From the NCBI RefSeq assembly GCF_000175935.2, contig NC_014837.1, positions 1,116,001 through 1,180,000 of the forward strand: a stretch of DNA of 64,000 nt, in the 5' to 3' direction. Every line of letters starts with the position of its first letter. Position 1 is the first letter of the stretch. The notes under the pieces are model-generated. The model had not been told where the DNA came from, did not search any database, and was given only the letters and a program-made list of their open reading frames with translations. The position numbers were made by a program, and so were the translations under genes. Origin of the DNA: Pantoea sp. At-9b. GTDB taxonomy: Bacteria; Pseudomonadota; Gammaproteobacteria; Enterobacterales; Enterobacteriaceae. Of this stretch, positions 19,941-30,278 are shown piece after piece.

Positions 19941-20795
19941 TTAGTACAACAGCGAGTAAAGCTGGCGACGATAGCGTGCAGCCAAGGCATCACCGGTGCC
20001 GAGTGCGGCCAGAATTTCCTGCAACATTTTACGCACCTGGCCGTCAGCGGCATTGAGGTCGCTTTTCAGAAAACCAAACAGCAATTCAAGCGCTTCTTCA
20101 TTACGACCAACCTGATGCAGCTGTAACGACAGTTTAGCAGCCAGCTCCGCGTTCGCAGGGTCCTGCGCCAGTTGTTCCTGTAATTGCTGAATTTCCGGCG
20201 TATCGGCCGCCTTTTTCAGTAACTCGATTTGTGCCACCAGGCTCTGATAGCGAGTGTCCTGATCCTGCAACGGCACCACATTTAACACCGCTTCCGCTTC
20301 GTCGCTGCGGTTCAGGGTGATCAATACTTCCGCCAGCAGGAAGCCAATTTCACTGGCCTGATGACTCAGCTGCCAGGCATCTTTCAGCAGCGGCAGTGCA
20401 TCCAGTGGTTTGCCTTCGTCCATCAGGGCCAGCGCCTGCTGGGCTTTCAATTCTTCTTCACGCGGCAGCACTTTTTGCAGCAGGGCACGAATCGCCTCTT
20501 CCGGTTGCGGTCCCTGGAAACCATCGACCGGCTGGCCGTTCTGGAACAGGTACACCGTCGGGATAGAACGCAAACCAAATTGAGAAGCCACCATCTGCTC
20601 TTTATCGCAATCCAGTTTCGCCAGAATAAACTGACCGGCGTACTCCTGGGCCAGATGTTCCAGCACCGGCGTCAGTTGCTGGCAATGCTGGCTGCGATCG
20701 GACCAGAAATAGAACAGCACCGGCAGCTGCATGGATTGTTCCAGCGTCTGATGCAGATTGGATTCGTTGATGTCGATAATCAAAGCGTGTGACAT
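19941..20795 (-). CDS. cnoX: CnoX (YbbN), thioredoxin-TPR co-chaperone
   Basis: A 284-residue protein with an N-terminal thioredoxin fold (1-110) and a TPR-like helical C-terminus. The redox site reads SQHC instead of CxxC, as in E. coli CnoX (YbbN), so it is not a dithiol oxidoreductase. Known: E. coli CnoX protects proteins from chlorine-induced aggregation and works with DnaK and GroEL. The fetA/fetB (ybbL/ybbM) genes found here in E. coli are missing between qmcA and cnoX. Confidence 0.93.
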   Translation of the reverse strand: MSHALIIDINESNLHQTLEQSMQLPVLFYFWSDRSQHCQQLTPVLEHLAQEYAGQFILAKLDCDKEQMVASQFGLRSIPTVYLFQNGQPVDGFQGPQPEEAIRALLQKVLPREEELKAQQALALMDEGKPLDALPLLKDAWQLSHQASEIGFLLAEVLITLNRSDEAEAVLNVVPLQDQDTRYQSLVAQIELLKKAADTPEIQQLQEQLAQDPANAELAAKLSLQLHQVGRNEEALELLFGFLKSDLNAADGQVRKMLQEILAALGTGDALAARYRRQLYSLLY

Positions 20796-20874
20796 GAATG
20801 CGTCTCTTTGCTGAAAGTGTGTTGAGAATATGGGGGCAAGCTGCCCGGCTTCAAGTTCAAATCAGGCTTGCAGC

Positions 20875-21648
20875 CTATTTGCTGCGCAAAATGCGATCCA
20901 GCATCCAGCCTGGCAGCAGGCGTTTTAACAGACTCATGGCCCAGGCCACCAGGGTCACCGGATAACGCAGGCGCGGATGGGCGCTTTCCAGCGCGTGGCG
21001 CAGCTTCGGCAAAATCGCTTCAGGCGGCAGGGAAAAATGCGCAGCAATGCCGGGATTACGCACCGGTTTGTCGCTCTCCCCCTGATGAACGTTTTCCGTG
21101 AAACGGGTATGAATCGGTCCCGGTTCAATCAGGCTGACGCGCACGCCCGTGCTGCGTATCTCCATGCGCAGCGCATCGCTCCAGGCTTCGAGCGCGTATT
21201 TACTGGCGGCGTAAGCACCGCGTCCCGGCGTGGAGATCAATCCCAGCACGGAACTGGTATTAATAATACGCCCGTTGCCGCTGGCTTGCAGCGCGGGCAA
21301 CAGGCGCATGGTCAGTTGATGTGTGCCAAAGAAGTTGGTCGAGAACTGTTGCTCAAGCTGTTGGCGCGACAGGCTGGTGAGCGGCCCGTAAATACCAAAA
21401 CCGGCATTGTTGAATAGACCGTGCAGGCGATTCTCCGTCAGCGCAATCACCTGATCCGCAGCGGCATCGACGCTGACCGGATCGTCCAGATCGAGGGCAA
21501 TCCCGATAAAACCGAGCGCATGCATGCGTGCAACATCATCTGCCCGGCGGCAGGCGGCAATCACGCGGTAGCCGCGCATCAGCAGATCATTGGCGGCCAC
21601 CAGGCCGATACCGCTGGAGCAGCCGGTGATAAGAATGGTTTTTTGCAT
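20875..21648 (-). CDS. ybbO: YbbO, short-chain dehydrogenase/reductase
   Basis: A 257-residue classical SDR: cofactor motif TGCSSGIG (8-15), NNAG at about 91, catalytic Ser with YAASKYALE (Tyr and Lys). It matches E. coli YbbO, for which NADP-dependent aldehyde reductase activity is reported. Same position as in E. coli, between cnoX and tesA. Confidence 0.9.
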   Translation of the reverse strand: MQKTILITGCSSGIGLVAANDLLMRGYRVIAACRRADDVARMHALGFIGIALDLDDPVSVDAAADQVIALTENRLHGLFNNAGFGIYGPLTSLSRQQLEQQFSTNFFGTHQLTMRLLPALQASGNGRIINTSSVLGLISTPGRGAYAASKYALEAWSDALRMEIRSTGVRVSLIEPGPIHTRFTENVHQGESDKPVRNPGIAAHFSLPPEAILPKLRHALESAHPRLRYPVTLVAWAMSLLKRLLPGWMLDRILRSK

Positions 21649-21679
21649 AACTTTACCTGTTAAAAATCACGCGCCTGCG

Positions 21680-22306
21680 TTAATCATGCTTTACTAGCGG
21701 AGCCAGTTCTTTCGCCATCACACTGGCGATAAAAGGCTGTGCATCCGGATTCGGGTGAATACCATCCTGCTGCATCCACTCCGGTTTCAGATACACCTGC
21801 TCCATAAAGAAGGGCACCAGAGGAATGTTGTACTGTTGTGCCAGCTGCGGATAAATCGCGCTAAACGCCTGCGTATAACGACGTCCATAATTTGCCGGTA
21901 AACGAATTTGCATCAGCAGCGGCTGCGCGTTTGCTGCTTTCACATCGTCGATAATTTTGCTCAGGTCCTGGGCGATATTTTGCGGAGGGAAGCCACGCAG
22001 ACCATCGTTACCGCCCAATTCGATTAACACCCAGCGCGGTTGATGTTGTTTTAATAACGCCGGTAAACGCGCCAGGCCCTGTCCGGCGGTATCGCCACTG
22101 ATGCTGGCGTTGATAACTTTGGGCTGTTGTTGCCACTCTTTATCCAACAGATAGGGCCAGGCAACGTTGGCGGACATGCGGTAACCGGCACTCAGGCTAT
22201 CGCCCAGTACCAGCAGCGTATCGGCCGCAGCAAGACGTGACACCAGCAGAAGCAATAACAACAGGAAGGAATAATGCCAGCGGAAAACATTGTTGAAGTT
22301 CATCAT
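21680..22306 (-). CDS. tesA: TesA, periplasmic thioesterase I / lysophospholipase L1
   Basis: A 208-residue SGNH hydrolase with a signal peptide ending SRLAAA then DTLLVLGDSLSAGYRM. Catalytic blocks are visible: GDSLS (Ser), Gly and Asn of GGNDG, and DGIHPN (Asp, His). The start is [10 protein letters not shown] at 22306, identical to E. coli; the longer reading runs antisense through ybbA. The first 33 bp overlap the start of the divergent ybbA gene, so each gene's ribosome site lies inside the other's coding region. Confidence 0.95.
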   Translation of the reverse strand: MMNFNNVFRWHYSFLLLLLLLVSRLAAADTLLVLGDSLSAGYRMSANVAWPYLLDKEWQQQPKVINASISGDTAGQGLARLPALLKQHQPRWVLIELGGNDGLRGFPPQNIAQDLSKIIDDVKAANAQPLLMQIRLPANYGRRYTQAFSAIYPQLAQQYNIPLVPFFMEQVYLKPEWMQQDGIHPNPDAQPFIASVMAKELAPLVKHD

Positions 22307-22960
22307 CTTACTAAGTCCGTCGGTCAGGGAGAGCATCAGCTGACCATCCTTACCGGAGTTGAGCTGGTTGTCAAACCCGCCCAGACCATTGCGCTGATTG
22401 GCGAGTCCGGCTCGGGCAAATCTACCCTGTTGGGCATCCTCGCCGGGCTGGACGATGGCAGCAGCGGTGAAGTGCATTTGTTGGGCGAGCCATTACATGC
22501 AATGGATGAGGAGCAGCGGGCGGCGCTGCGCGCGCGGGAAGTCGGCTTTGTCTTTCAATCTTTTATGCTGGTGCCGACGCTGAATGCGCTGGAGAACGTC
22601 CAGTTGCCAGCGCTGTTGCGTGGTGTCAGCGATCGTGAAAGCCGCGATCAGGCGGTGGAATTACTGACGCAGCTCGGCTTAAAAGCGCGTCTGCACCATC
22701 TTCCCGCCCAGCTTTCCGGTGGCGAGCAGCAGCGAGTGGCGCTGGCTCGTGCCTTTAATGGGCGTCCCGGCCTGTTGTTTGCCGATGAACCGACCGGCAA
22801 CCTCGACCGTCAGACCGGGGATCGCATCGCCGATCTGCTGTTCTCGCTCAACCGTGATTTTGCCACCACCCTCATTCTGGTCACGCATGATGAACAACTG
22901 GCAGCGCGTTGCGACCGTCGCCTGCGACTGCGTGACGGTAAATTGTGGGAGGAGTCATGA
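22274..22960 (+). CDS. ybbA: YbbA, ABC transporter ATP-binding subunit (LolD-like)
   Basis: A 228-residue ATPase: Walker [10 protein letters not shown] (43-51), signature [15 protein letters not shown], Walker [14 protein letters not shown]-loop VTHDEQ. It pairs with the YbbP permease through an ATGA stop-start overlap. The family belongs to the LolD/MacB type. AGGAAGG precedes the ATG at 22274, inside the tesA signal-peptide codons. Confidence 0.93.
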   Translation: MPAENIVEVHHLTKSVGQGEHQLTILTGVELVVKPAQTIALIGESGSGKSTLLGILAGLDDGSSGEVHLLGEPLHAMDEEQRAALRAREVGFVFQSFMLVPTLNALENVQLPALLRGVSDRESRDQAVELLTQLGLKARLHHLPAQLSGGEQQRVALARAFNGRPGLLFADEPTGNLDRQTGDRIADLLFSLNRDFATTLILVTHDEQLAARCDRRLRLRDGKLWEES

Positions 22961-25374
22961 TCTGGCGCTGGTTCTGGCGGGAGTGGCGTTCGCCCTCGCT
23001 GTTGATCGTCTGGCTGGCGCTGACGCTGGCGGTGGCCTGCGTTCTGGCGCTGGGATCGATCAGCGATCGGATGGAGAAAGGGTTAAGCCAGCAAAGCCGT
23101 GACTTTATGGCCGGTGATCGTACCTTGCACAGCAACGCACCGGTGCCGGACGCCTGGCTGGCGCAGGCACGGCAGGAGGGATTATCGGTTAGCCGTCAGC
23201 TAAGTTTTATGACCATGACCTTCGCGCAGGAAACGCCGCAGCTGGCGGATGTGAAGGCCGTGGATGATGCCTATCCGATGTTTGGCACTTTGCAAACCGA
23301 TCCGCCCGGCCTGCGCCCACGCGCGGGTACGGTGCTGGCGGCCCCCCGGTTGCTGGCGCTGCTGAACCTGAAAACTGGCGATCAGATTGACGTAGGTGAT
23401 ACCACGCTGCGTATCGCAGGTGAGGTGATTCAGGAACCTGATGCCGGGTTTAACCCGTTTCAAACCGCGCCGCGTCTGTTGATGAACCTGGCGGATGTGG
23501 AGAAAACCGGCGCGATCCAGCCGGGCAGTCGCCTGAGTTGGCGCTACAAATTCTCAGGCGATCCGGCACCGCTGGCGCGCTACGACAACTGGATTCAGCC
23601 GCAGCTCAAAGCGGATCAACGCTGGATTAGCGTGGAAAATTCAGAAGATGCACTGGGGCGTTCGATGCAGCGCGCACAGCAATTTTTGCTGCTGTCAGCG
23701 TTGCTGACCTTGCTGCTGGCGATCGCCGCCGTGGCGGTGGCGATGAGTCACTATTGCCGCAGCCGCTATGACCTGGTGGCGGTGCTGAAAACCCTGGGGG
23801 CAACGCGCAAGGTACTGCAACGGTTAATCATCGGCCAGTGGCTGGCAGTGCTGCTGTTGGCGGCGGTGGCGGGTAGCGTGCTGGGGCAGGGGATAGAAAT
23901 CATCCTGCTGGCGATGCTGAAACCGGTGCTGCCTGCGGCGCTTCCGGCAGCCAGCTTCTGGCCGTGGCTGTGGTCATTGGGGGCGATGTTCGTTATCTCG
24001 CTACTGGTGGGGCTGCGTCCTTACCGCTTATTGCTGGCAACACAGCCGTTGCGCGTGCTGCGTCGTGATGCGGTAGCGGACGTCTGGCCGTTACGCATCT
24101 ATCTGCCGGTGATGGCGCTGGTGGTGATTGGCCTGCTGGCGCTGCTGATGGGTGGCAGCAAAATGCTGTGGGCGCTGCTGGCAGGCGTAGTGATGCTGGC
24201 GTTGTTGCTGGCATTACTGGGCTGGGGCACCTTGCTGTTGTTGCGCCGCCTGGTGGTGCGCAACCTGGCGATGCGGCTGGCGATTAATCGTCTGCTACGG
24301 CAACCGGCGATGACGCTCAGCCAGCTGGCGGCGTTTTCACTCTCCTTTATGTTGCTGGCGTTGCTGCTGGTGATGCGCGGTGATCTGCTCGATCGCTGGC
24401 AACAACAATTGCCACCGGATAGCCCCAACTATTTTCTGCTGAATATGACGCAGGAACAGGTGCCGCAGGTCCGTGATTTCCTGCAATCACACCAGATCAA
24501 GGCGGAGACGTTCTATCCGATTATCCGCGCCCGTCTGACGCAGCTCAACGGTAAGGATGCCGATCCGAATATGGATAACGCATTGAATCGAGAGCTGAAT
24601 TTGACATGGCAGACTGAGCGGCCGGATCACAACCCGCTGGTGGCGGGGAGCTGGCCGCCGCGTGCCGGGGAAGTCTCGATGGAGACGGAGCTGGCAGATC
24701 GTCTGGGGGTGAAGCTGGGGGATACCTTAACCTTCAGCGGCGATACCCAGCAGTTCAGCGCCAAAATTACCAGCCTGCGTAAAGTGGACTGGGAAAGCCT
24801 GCGGCCCAACTTCTTCTTTATCTTCCCGCCGGGGGCGCTGGATGACCAACCGCAAACCTGGCTGACCAGTTTCCGTATGGGGAGTAACCCGACGTTGCTG
24901 GCGCAGCTGAACCGGGCATTCCCCACCCTGAGTTTGCTGGATATCGGCAGCATGATGCGCCAGATCGGTCAGGTGCTGGCACAGGTCAGCCAGGCGCTGG
25001 AGATTATGGTGATACTGGTGACGATTTGTGGCGTATTGCTGCTGCTGGCACAAATCCAGGTCGGGATGCGGCAACGGCGTCAGGAGCTGGTGGTGTATCG
25101 CACGCTGGGTGCCAGCAAACGGCTGCTGCGCGGCACCCTGTGGTGTGAGTTTGCTTTGCTGGGCGTGGTGTCCGGGATTGCGGCGGCGCTGGGTGCAGAA
25201 GCGGCGCTATGGGGGTTACAACGGAAGATCTTTGATTTCCCTTGGCAGCCGGACTGGAGCCTGTGGCTGGCGCTGCCAATCACCGGGGCGGTGCTACTGT
25301 CGTTGTGCGGCGGCTGGCTGGGCGTGCGTTTGCTGAAAGGTAAAGCGTTGTTCAGGCGGTTTGAAGCGGCGTGA
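22957..25374 (+). CDS. ybbP: YbbP, FtsX-like ABC permease
   Basis: An 805-residue membrane protein with about ten hydrophobic helices: one at the N-terminus, a large periplasmic domain (about 45-240), an FtsX-like block of helices, a second periplasmic domain (about 480-680) and a last FtsX block. It starts [19 protein letters not shown] like E. coli YbbP, with GGAGG 6 nt upstream. It forms a transporter with YbbA; a role with TesA in releasing hydrophobic molecules has been proposed for E. coli. Confidence 0.92.
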   Translation: MIWRWFWREWRSPSLLIVWLALTLAVACVLALGSISDRMEKGLSQQSRDFMAGDRTLHSNAPVPDAWLAQARQEGLSVSRQLSFMTMTFAQETPQLADVKAVDDAYPMFGTLQTDPPGLRPRAGTVLAAPRLLALLNLKTGDQIDVGDTTLRIAGEVIQEPDAGFNPFQTAPRLLMNLADVEKTGAIQPGSRLSWRYKFSGDPAPLARYDNWIQPQLKADQRWISVENSEDALGRSMQRAQQFLLLSALLTLLLAIAAVAVAMSHYCRSRYDLVAVLKTLGATRKVLQRLIIGQWLAVLLLAAVAGSVLGQGIEIILLAMLKPVLPAALPAASFWPWLWSLGAMFVISLLVGLRPYRLLLATQPLRVLRRDAVADVWPLRIYLPVMALVVIGLLALLMGGSKMLWALLAGVVMLALLLALLGWGTLLLLRRLVVRNLAMRLAINRLLRQPAMTLSQLAAFSLSFMLLALLLVMRGDLLDRWQQQLPPDSPNYFLLNMTQEQVPQVRDFLQSHQIKAETFYPIIRARLTQLNGKDADPNMDNALNRELNLTWQTERPDHNPLVAGSWPPRAGEVSMETELADRLGVKLGDTLTFSGDTQQFSAKITSLRKVDWESLRPNFFFIFPPGALDDQPQTWLTSFRMGSNPTLLAQLNRAFPTLSLLDIGSMMRQIGQVLAQVSQALEIMVILVTICGVLLLLAQIQVGMRQRRQELVVYRTLGASKRLLRGTLWCEFALLGVVSGIAAALGAEAALWGLQRKIFDFPWQPDWSLWLALPITGAVLLSLCGGWLGVRLLKGKALFRRFEAA

Positions 25375-25387
25375 CAGGCTTCTCTGG

Positions 25388-25415
25388 AACCCTCTCCCGC
25401 TTGCGGGAGAGGGTT
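25388..25415. repeat. palindromic repeat, ybbP/purK junction
   Basis: Perfect 13-bp arms (AACCCTCTCCCGC / GCGGGAGAGGGTT) around TT, followed by AGGGTGAGGG. A related palindrome with the same CTCCCGC core is at 49169-49192, also between convergent genes. It is a second repeat family, distinct from the GTAGCGGCGCG type. Confidence 0.8.
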
Positions 25416-25431
25416 AGGGTGAGGGAGCGTT

Positions 25432-26496
25432 TTACAGCTTCTCAACGGCCCAGGCGATACCGCTCGCATATTCCGGCGGCAGCAGCGGCACCAGCGCATT
25501 CAACGCGGCGGCCAGACGAGCCTGGTCGCTATCGGTCAGATTGAGGTGGCCGACTTTACGTCCCGGGCGTACCTCTTTCTCGTACCAATGCAGATGCACC
25601 AGTGGCTGATGCAGCCATGCCAGATTCACATCCGTACCGATCAGGTTAACCATGACTGACGGCGCATACACCACCGGTTGCGGCAGCGGTAAACCCAGTA
25701 CGGCACGCAGATGCAGCTCGAACTGGCTGATGGAGGCACCATTTTGCGTCCAGTGTCCGCTGTTATGGACACGCGGTGCCAGTTCGTTGATCAGCAGGCC
25801 CTGCGGCGTAACAAAGCACTCCATCGCCATCACACCGACATAGTTCAGCTCATGCATGATCGCGCTGAGCATCGCTTCGGCCTGCTGCTGCTGGGCCGCA
25901 TCAGCCTGCGGGAATGCGACGCTGGTGCGCAGGATACCTTCCTGATGCAGGTTATGGGTCAGCGGATAGAAAACCGTGCTGCCATCCTGACCACGCGCAC
26001 CCACCAACGACACTTCACCGCTGAAGTTGATGCCCTGTTCAACGATGCACTCGCCGTAGCACTCATCCGGCAGGGTGTCGGTTTCATTGGCGCGCAGACG
26101 CCACTGACCGCGCCCGTCATAACCACCAGTGCGGCGTTTGACGATGGCCAGTTCGCCGAGCGAGCTGAACACCTGCGGCCATTCGCTTTTCTCTGCCAGC
26201 AATTGCCACGGGGCGGTAGCGAGGTTCAGCTGATCGAGCAGCTGTTTTTGCGTCAGGCGATCGGCCAGACGCGGGAAAATGTCGCGATTCACAAAAGCCG
26301 GATGGCTCGCCAGCTCACGCGTCAGCGCGGTTTCTGGCCAGCGCTCAATCTCTGCGGTGATCACGCTTTGCGCGATTGGCAGCGCAGAAGGTTCGGCATC
26401 CAGCCCGACCGGATAGACAGCGATGCCCAGCGGTTCACCCGCCTGGCGCAGCATACGGCCTAACTGACCATTTCCCAGTACGCAAACCGGCTTCAT
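25432..26496 (-). CDS. purK: PurK, N5-carboxyaminoimidazole ribonucleotide synthase
   Basis: ATP-grasp enzyme that carboxylates AIR to N5-CAIR in purine synthesis. The 354 residues start [20 protein letters not shown]; the ATP-grasp core shows [14 protein letters not shown] and the metal site [14 protein letters not shown]. It overlaps purE by 4 bp (ATGA), forming the purEK operon. Confidence 0.96.
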   Translation of the reverse strand: MKPVCVLGNGQLGRMLRQAGEPLGIAVYPVGLDAEPSALPIAQSVITAEIERWPETALTRELASHPAFVNRDIFPRLADRLTQKQLLDQLNLATAPWQLLAEKSEWPQVFSSLGELAIVKRRTGGYDGRGQWRLRANETDTLPDECYGECIVEQGINFSGEVSLVGARGQDGSTVFYPLTHNLHQEGILRTSVAFPQADAAQQQQAEAMLSAIMHELNYVGVMAMECFVTPQGLLINELAPRVHNSGHWTQNGASISQFELHLRAVLGLPLPQPVVYAPSVMVNLIGTDVNLAWLHQPLVHLHWYEKEVRPGRKVGHLNLTDSDQARLAAALNALVPLLPPEYASGIAWAVEKL

Positions 26497-27002
26497 GCAT
26501 CCCCCCGCGGGTCCGGGTTGTTCAGTACTTCGTCGGTCTGGGTCTGACGCCAGTTCGCCAGGCGAGTTGCCAGCGCGCTGTCGTGAATCGCCAGAATCTG
26601 TGCCGCCAGCAGGGCAGCATTGGCGGCACCGGCTTTACCGATGGCCAGTGTACCGACCGGGATACCGCGCGGCATTTGCACGATAGAGTAGAGGCTGTCG
26701 ACGCCGCTCAGGGCTGCGCTTTGTACCGGTACGCCCAGTACCGGCACCAGGGTTTTGGCAGCCAGCATGCCCGGCAGATGGGCAGCACCGCCAGCACCGG
26801 CGATAATCACCTGAAAACCATTTTGCGCGGCGTTTTCGGCGAAGCTGAACAGTTTGTCCGGCGTGCGGTGAGCAGAGACCACTTCCACGTGGAAGGGGAC
26901 ATCCAGGCTGTTAAGAATTTCCTCGGCGAACTGCATGGTAGCCCAGTCACTTTTGGAACCCATGACGATGGCGATACGAGCCGGGGCGGCGTTGGATGAC
27001 AT
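26493..27002 (-). CDS. purE: PurE, N5-CAIR mutase
   Basis: Converts N5-CAIR to CAIR. The 169 residues show the class I motifs [21 protein letters not shown] and [13 protein letters not shown] with the active-site His. First gene of the purEK operon. I did not find a convincing PurR operator in the short upstream spacer. Confidence 0.96.
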   Translation of the reverse strand: MSSNAAPARIAIVMGSKSDWATMQFAEEILNSLDVPFHVEVVSAHRTPDKLFSFAENAAQNGFQVIIAGAGGAAHLPGMLAAKTLVPVLGVPVQSAALSGVDSLYSIVQMPRGIPVGTLAIGKAGAANAALLAAQILAIHDSALATRLANWRQTQTDEVLNNPDPRGDA

Positions 27003-27133
27003 GCGGTCAACTCCTGTGAATATACAAACGAACCTGGCCGGGCGGGCAGGTGAAGAAGGGCACAGAGAATAGCATGAGATGGCAGCAAGGAAAACGGTTG
27101 CGTGGCCGGAAAACGGGCAAGATTGCCCGTTAA

Positions 27134-27850
27134 TCAGAACGGAAATTCGATAAGCCTGACGCCAGCGGCATCAACCTGAATCATCGACCCCTGATGATGC
27201 CAGGCACCGAGCACCACGCGTTGGGCATTTTCACCCTGCAAAACAAAATCATGGATCGCCGGGCGATGGGTGTGGCCGTGGATCAGCAAGTGCACCTGTT
27301 GACGGGCCATGGCTTCTATCACCGCCTGTTGGTTCACATCCATAATACTCAGCGATTTATGCTGATTGGCCTGTTTGCTGTTGGCGCGCATTTTGGCGGC
27401 GATACGCATGCGTATCCTGAGCGGCAAGGCGAGAAATAACTTTTGTAGCCAGCGCTGATGCACTTTGGCACGAAAGCGTTGGTAGCCTTCATCGTCGGTG
27501 CACAGGGTGTCACCATGCATAATCAGCAGGCGCTTGCCGTACAGGGTTAACACCTGTTCCTCCGGCAGCAGCGTCATGCCGCTGGCACGCGCAAAGCGCT
27601 GGCCGAGCAGAAAATCGCGATTACCGTGGATAAAGAATGTCGGCACCGGCAGGGCCTTGAGCGCGTCAGCGATTTGCTGATGCAAGGGGTTGGGATCGTC
27701 ATCGCCAATCCAGGCTTCGAACAGATCGCCAAGGATATAAAGCGCATCGCATTGATGCGCTTCCCGCTGCAAAAAATGCAGAAAACCGGCAGTGATTGCC
27801 GGTTCTTCTTCGCACAGATGAAGATCTGCGATAAACAGCGTGCGCGACAT
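27134..27850 (-). CDS. lpxH: LpxH, UDP-2,3-diacylglucosamine pyrophosphatase
   Basis: Peripheral inner-membrane enzyme that hydrolyses UDP-2,3-diacylglucosamine to lipid X in lipid A synthesis. The 238 residues show the metallophosphatase motifs [30 protein letters not shown], and [10 protein letters not shown]. The start overlaps the ppiB stop by one base (TAATG), so the two genes are translationally coupled. Confidence 0.96.
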   Translation of the reverse strand: MSRTLFIADLHLCEEEPAITAGFLHFLQREAHQCDALYILGDLFEAWIGDDDPNPLHQQIADALKALPVPTFFIHGNRDFLLGQRFARASGMTLLPEEQVLTLYGKRLLIMHGDTLCTDDEGYQRFRAKVHQRWLQKLFLALPLRIRMRIAAKMRANSKQANQHKSLSIMDVNQQAVIEAMARQQVHLLIHGHTHRPAIHDFVLQGENAQRVVLGAWHHQGSMIQVDAAGVRLIEFPF

Positions 27851-28344
27851 TACTCGCTAACGGTCACTTTCTGGATGATCACGTCATCTTTCGGCACGTC
27901 CTGGTGCATGCCGCTGCGGCCGGTGGCGACGGCTTTGATTTTGTCGACCACGTCCATGCCTTCAACCACTTCAGCGAACACGCAGTAACCCCAGCCTTGC
28001 AGGCTTTCGTCACGGAAGTTCAGGAAGTCGTTGTCTGCTACGTTGATGAAGAACTGAGCGGTAGCAGAGTGCGGAGCCTGAGTACGTGCCATCGCCAGGG
28101 TGCCACGGGTGTTTTTCAGGCCGTTGTTGGCTTCGTTACGGATGTCTTCTTTGGTGGCTTTCTGCTTCATGCCCGGCTCAAAGCCGCCGCCCTGAATCAT
28201 AAAGCCGTTGATCACACGGTGGAAAATGGTGTTGTCGTAGAAACCTTCACGACAGTAATCCAGGAAGTTCTTTACGGTAGCCGGCGCTTTGTCATCGAAG
28301 GTTTTAATTACGATATCGCCGTGGTTCGTCTGGAAGGTGACCAT
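27850..28344 (-). CDS. ppiB: PpiB, cytosolic cyclophilin-type peptidyl-prolyl isomerase
   Basis: A 164-residue cyclophilin matching E. coli PpiB ([30 protein letters not shown] with the catalytic Arg, and [14 protein letters not shown]). The start at 28344 gives the family length; the longer reading adds 22 unsupported residues. It is divergent from cysS and transcribed with lpxH. Confidence 0.96.
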   Translation of the reverse strand: MVTFQTNHGDIVIKTFDDKAPATVKNFLDYCREGFYDNTIFHRVINGFMIQGGGFEPGMKQKATKEDIRNEANNGLKNTRGTLAMARTQAPHSATAQFFINVADNDFLNFRDESLQGWGYCVFAEVVEGMDVVDKIKAVATGRSGMHQDVPKDDVIIQKVTVSE

Positions 28345-28565
28345 CATTCTCGTCCTGTAAAGGTTGTCGTCGGTGTCAATTGCCGCGCCTGCCTCAGAGC
28401 AGCGGGCCATTTTTGTAGACGCATCTTATATCACAAATTGTGATGACGCGTCAGCAAGGCAGCGACAGTTGCTATGCTGGCGTCGCGCTGAAGAAAAAAA
28501 TACGGCACAATACGCAGCTAGCCTGGAAAGGCCTTTCCCGCACACGTTAAATACGGAACCGTTCA

Positions 28566-29951
28566 ATGCTAAAGATTTATAACACCCTGACGCGACAGAA
28601 AGAGGAATTCAAACCCATTCATGCTGGTGAAATCGGCATGTACGTGTGCGGCATCACGGTGTACGACCTCTGTCATATCGGCCATGGACGTACCTTTGTG
28701 GCGTTTGACGTGGTAGCGCGCTACCTGCGCTATGTCGGTTATAAGCTGAAGTATGTACGTAACATCACCGATATTGATGACAAAATCATCAAACGTGCCA
28801 ACGAGAATGGCGAAAGCATCGAAACCCTGACCAACCGTATGATCGGTGAAATGCACAAAGATTTCGCGGCGCTGGGTATTCTGCCGCCCGATCTGGAGCC
28901 GCGCGCGACACGCCATATCGACGAGATCATCGAGTTGGTTGGCCGCCTGATCGAGCGTGGTCATGCCTACGTGGCCGACAACGGCGACGTGATGTTTGAT
29001 GTGCTGAGCGACAAAGACTATGGCGTGCTGTCCCGTCAGGATCTGGAACAACTCCAGGCCGGTGCGCGCGTTGAAGTGGCCGAAGTGAAGCGTAACCCGA
29101 TGGATTTCGTGCTGTGGAAGATGTCGAAAGCCGACGAACCGGCGTGGAACTCACCATGGGGCAACGGCCGTCCGGGCTGGCATATTGAATGTTCAGCGAT
29201 GAACTGCAAACAGCTCGGCACCCATTTCGATATCCACGGTGGCGGTTCGGATCTGATGTTCCCGCATCACGAAAACGAAGTGGCGCAATCTACCTGTGCG
29301 CATGATGGCCCTTACGTTAACTACTGGATGCATTCCGGGATGGTGATGGTTGATCGCGAGAAGATGTCAAAATCCCTCGGCAACTTCTTTACCGTTCGCG
29401 ATGTACTGCAACACTACGACGCGGAAACCGTGCGTTACTTCCTGATGTCCGGCCACTACCGTAGCCAGCTCAACTATGGCGAAGATAACCTCAATCAGGC
29501 TCGTGCGGCGCTGGAGCGTCTCTACACCGCACTGCGTCATACCGATGTCAGCGCGGTTGCTGCCGGTGGTGAAGAGTTCGAAGCGCGTTTCCGCACCGCG
29601 ATGGACGATGACTTCAACACACCGGAAGCTTACTCAGTGCTGTTCGATATGGCGCGCGAAGTGAACCGCCTGAAAACCGAGGACAAAACGGCGGCGGATG
29701 CGTTGGCAGCGAAACTGCGTCAACTGGCGGAGGTGCTGGGCATTCTACAACAAGATCCTGAGCAGTTCCTGCAAAGCGGTGCGCAGGCCAACGACGATGA
29801 AGTGGCGGAGATCGAAGCGCTGATTAAGATGCGTAATGATGCGCGTCAGGCGAAAGACTGGGCGCAGGCCGATGTGGCGCGCGATAAACTGAATGCGTTG
29901 GGTATCGTGCTGGAAGATGGGCCGCAGGGCACCACCTGGCGTCGTAAATAA
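28566..29951 (+). CDS. cysS: cysteinyl-tRNA synthetase
   Basis: Class I aminoacyl-tRNA synthetase, 461 residues as in E. coli. Zinc ligand Cys28 in [14 protein letters not shown] motif (37-40), and KMSKS (266-270) are visible, with the C-terminal anticodon-binding helices to the end. The gene is followed by a strong terminator. Confidence 0.97.
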   Translation: MLKIYNTLTRQKEEFKPIHAGEIGMYVCGITVYDLCHIGHGRTFVAFDVVARYLRYVGYKLKYVRNITDIDDKIIKRANENGESIETLTNRMIGEMHKDFAALGILPPDLEPRATRHIDEIIELVGRLIERGHAYVADNGDVMFDVLSDKDYGVLSRQDLEQLQAGARVEVAEVKRNPMDFVLWKMSKADEPAWNSPWGNGRPGWHIECSAMNCKQLGTHFDIHGGGSDLMFPHHENEVAQSTCAHDGPYVNYWMHSGMVMVDREKMSKSLGNFFTVRDVLQHYDAETVRYFLMSGHYRSQLNYGEDNLNQARAALERLYTALRHTDVSAVAAGGEEFEARFRTAMDDDFNTPEAYSVLFDMAREVNRLKTEDKTAADALAAKLRQLAEVLGILQQDPEQFLQSGAQANDDEVAEIEALIKMRNDARQAKDWAQADVARDKLNALGIVLEDGPQGTTWRRK

Positions 29952-29960
29952 CATATAAAA

Positions 29961-29992
29961 AAGGGCGAACATCAAAGTTCGCCCTTTTTATT
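29961..29992 (+). terminator. cysS intrinsic terminator
   Basis: Perfect 10-bp stem (AAGGGCGAAC / GTTCGCCCTT) with a 6-nt loop followed by TTTATTT, 9 nt after the cysS stop. Confidence 0.88.
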
Positions 29993-30000
29993 TCAGCCTG

Positions 30001-30060
30001 GTAGCGGCGCGATTTATCGCGCTCTTTAGCGGCAACAAGCGCGATAAATCGCGCCGCTAC
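30001..30060. repeat. REP-like palindrome pair, cysS/ybcJ junction
   Basis: Third full copy of the element at 7405: identical 22-nt arm at 30001-30022 and exact complement at 30039-30060, with a 16-nt spacer. It lies between convergent genes. Confidence 0.85.
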
Positions 30061-30065
30061 GTTTT

Positions 30066-30278
30066 TTAAGCCACCACAGTAATGCGTTGGCCGGCAAATT
30101 CCACTGTCTGACCGGCGAGGATCTTGCAGCGTTTACGCGTTTCAATTGCGCCATCGACACGCACTTCGCCTTCGTCGATCACCGCTTTGGCCTGCGCGCC
30201 GCTCTCCACCCAACCTTCGAGTTTCAGCAGATCGCACAGATCGACATGCGGGTGTTTACCCAGAGAAAACGTCGCCAT
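30066..30278 (-). CDS. ybcJ: YbcJ, S4-like RNA-binding protein
   Basis: A 70-residue S4-type domain protein (FSLGKHPHVDLCDLLKLEGW then GEVRVDGAIETRKRCKILAG), homologous to E. coli YbcJ, whose structure is an S4-like fold. The start overlaps the folD stop by one base (TAATG). A role in RNA binding is expected from the fold only. Confidence 0.92.
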   Translation of the reverse strand: MATFSLGKHPHVDLCDLLKLEGWVESGAQAKAVIDEGEVRVDGAIETRKRCKILAGQTVEFAGQRITVVA

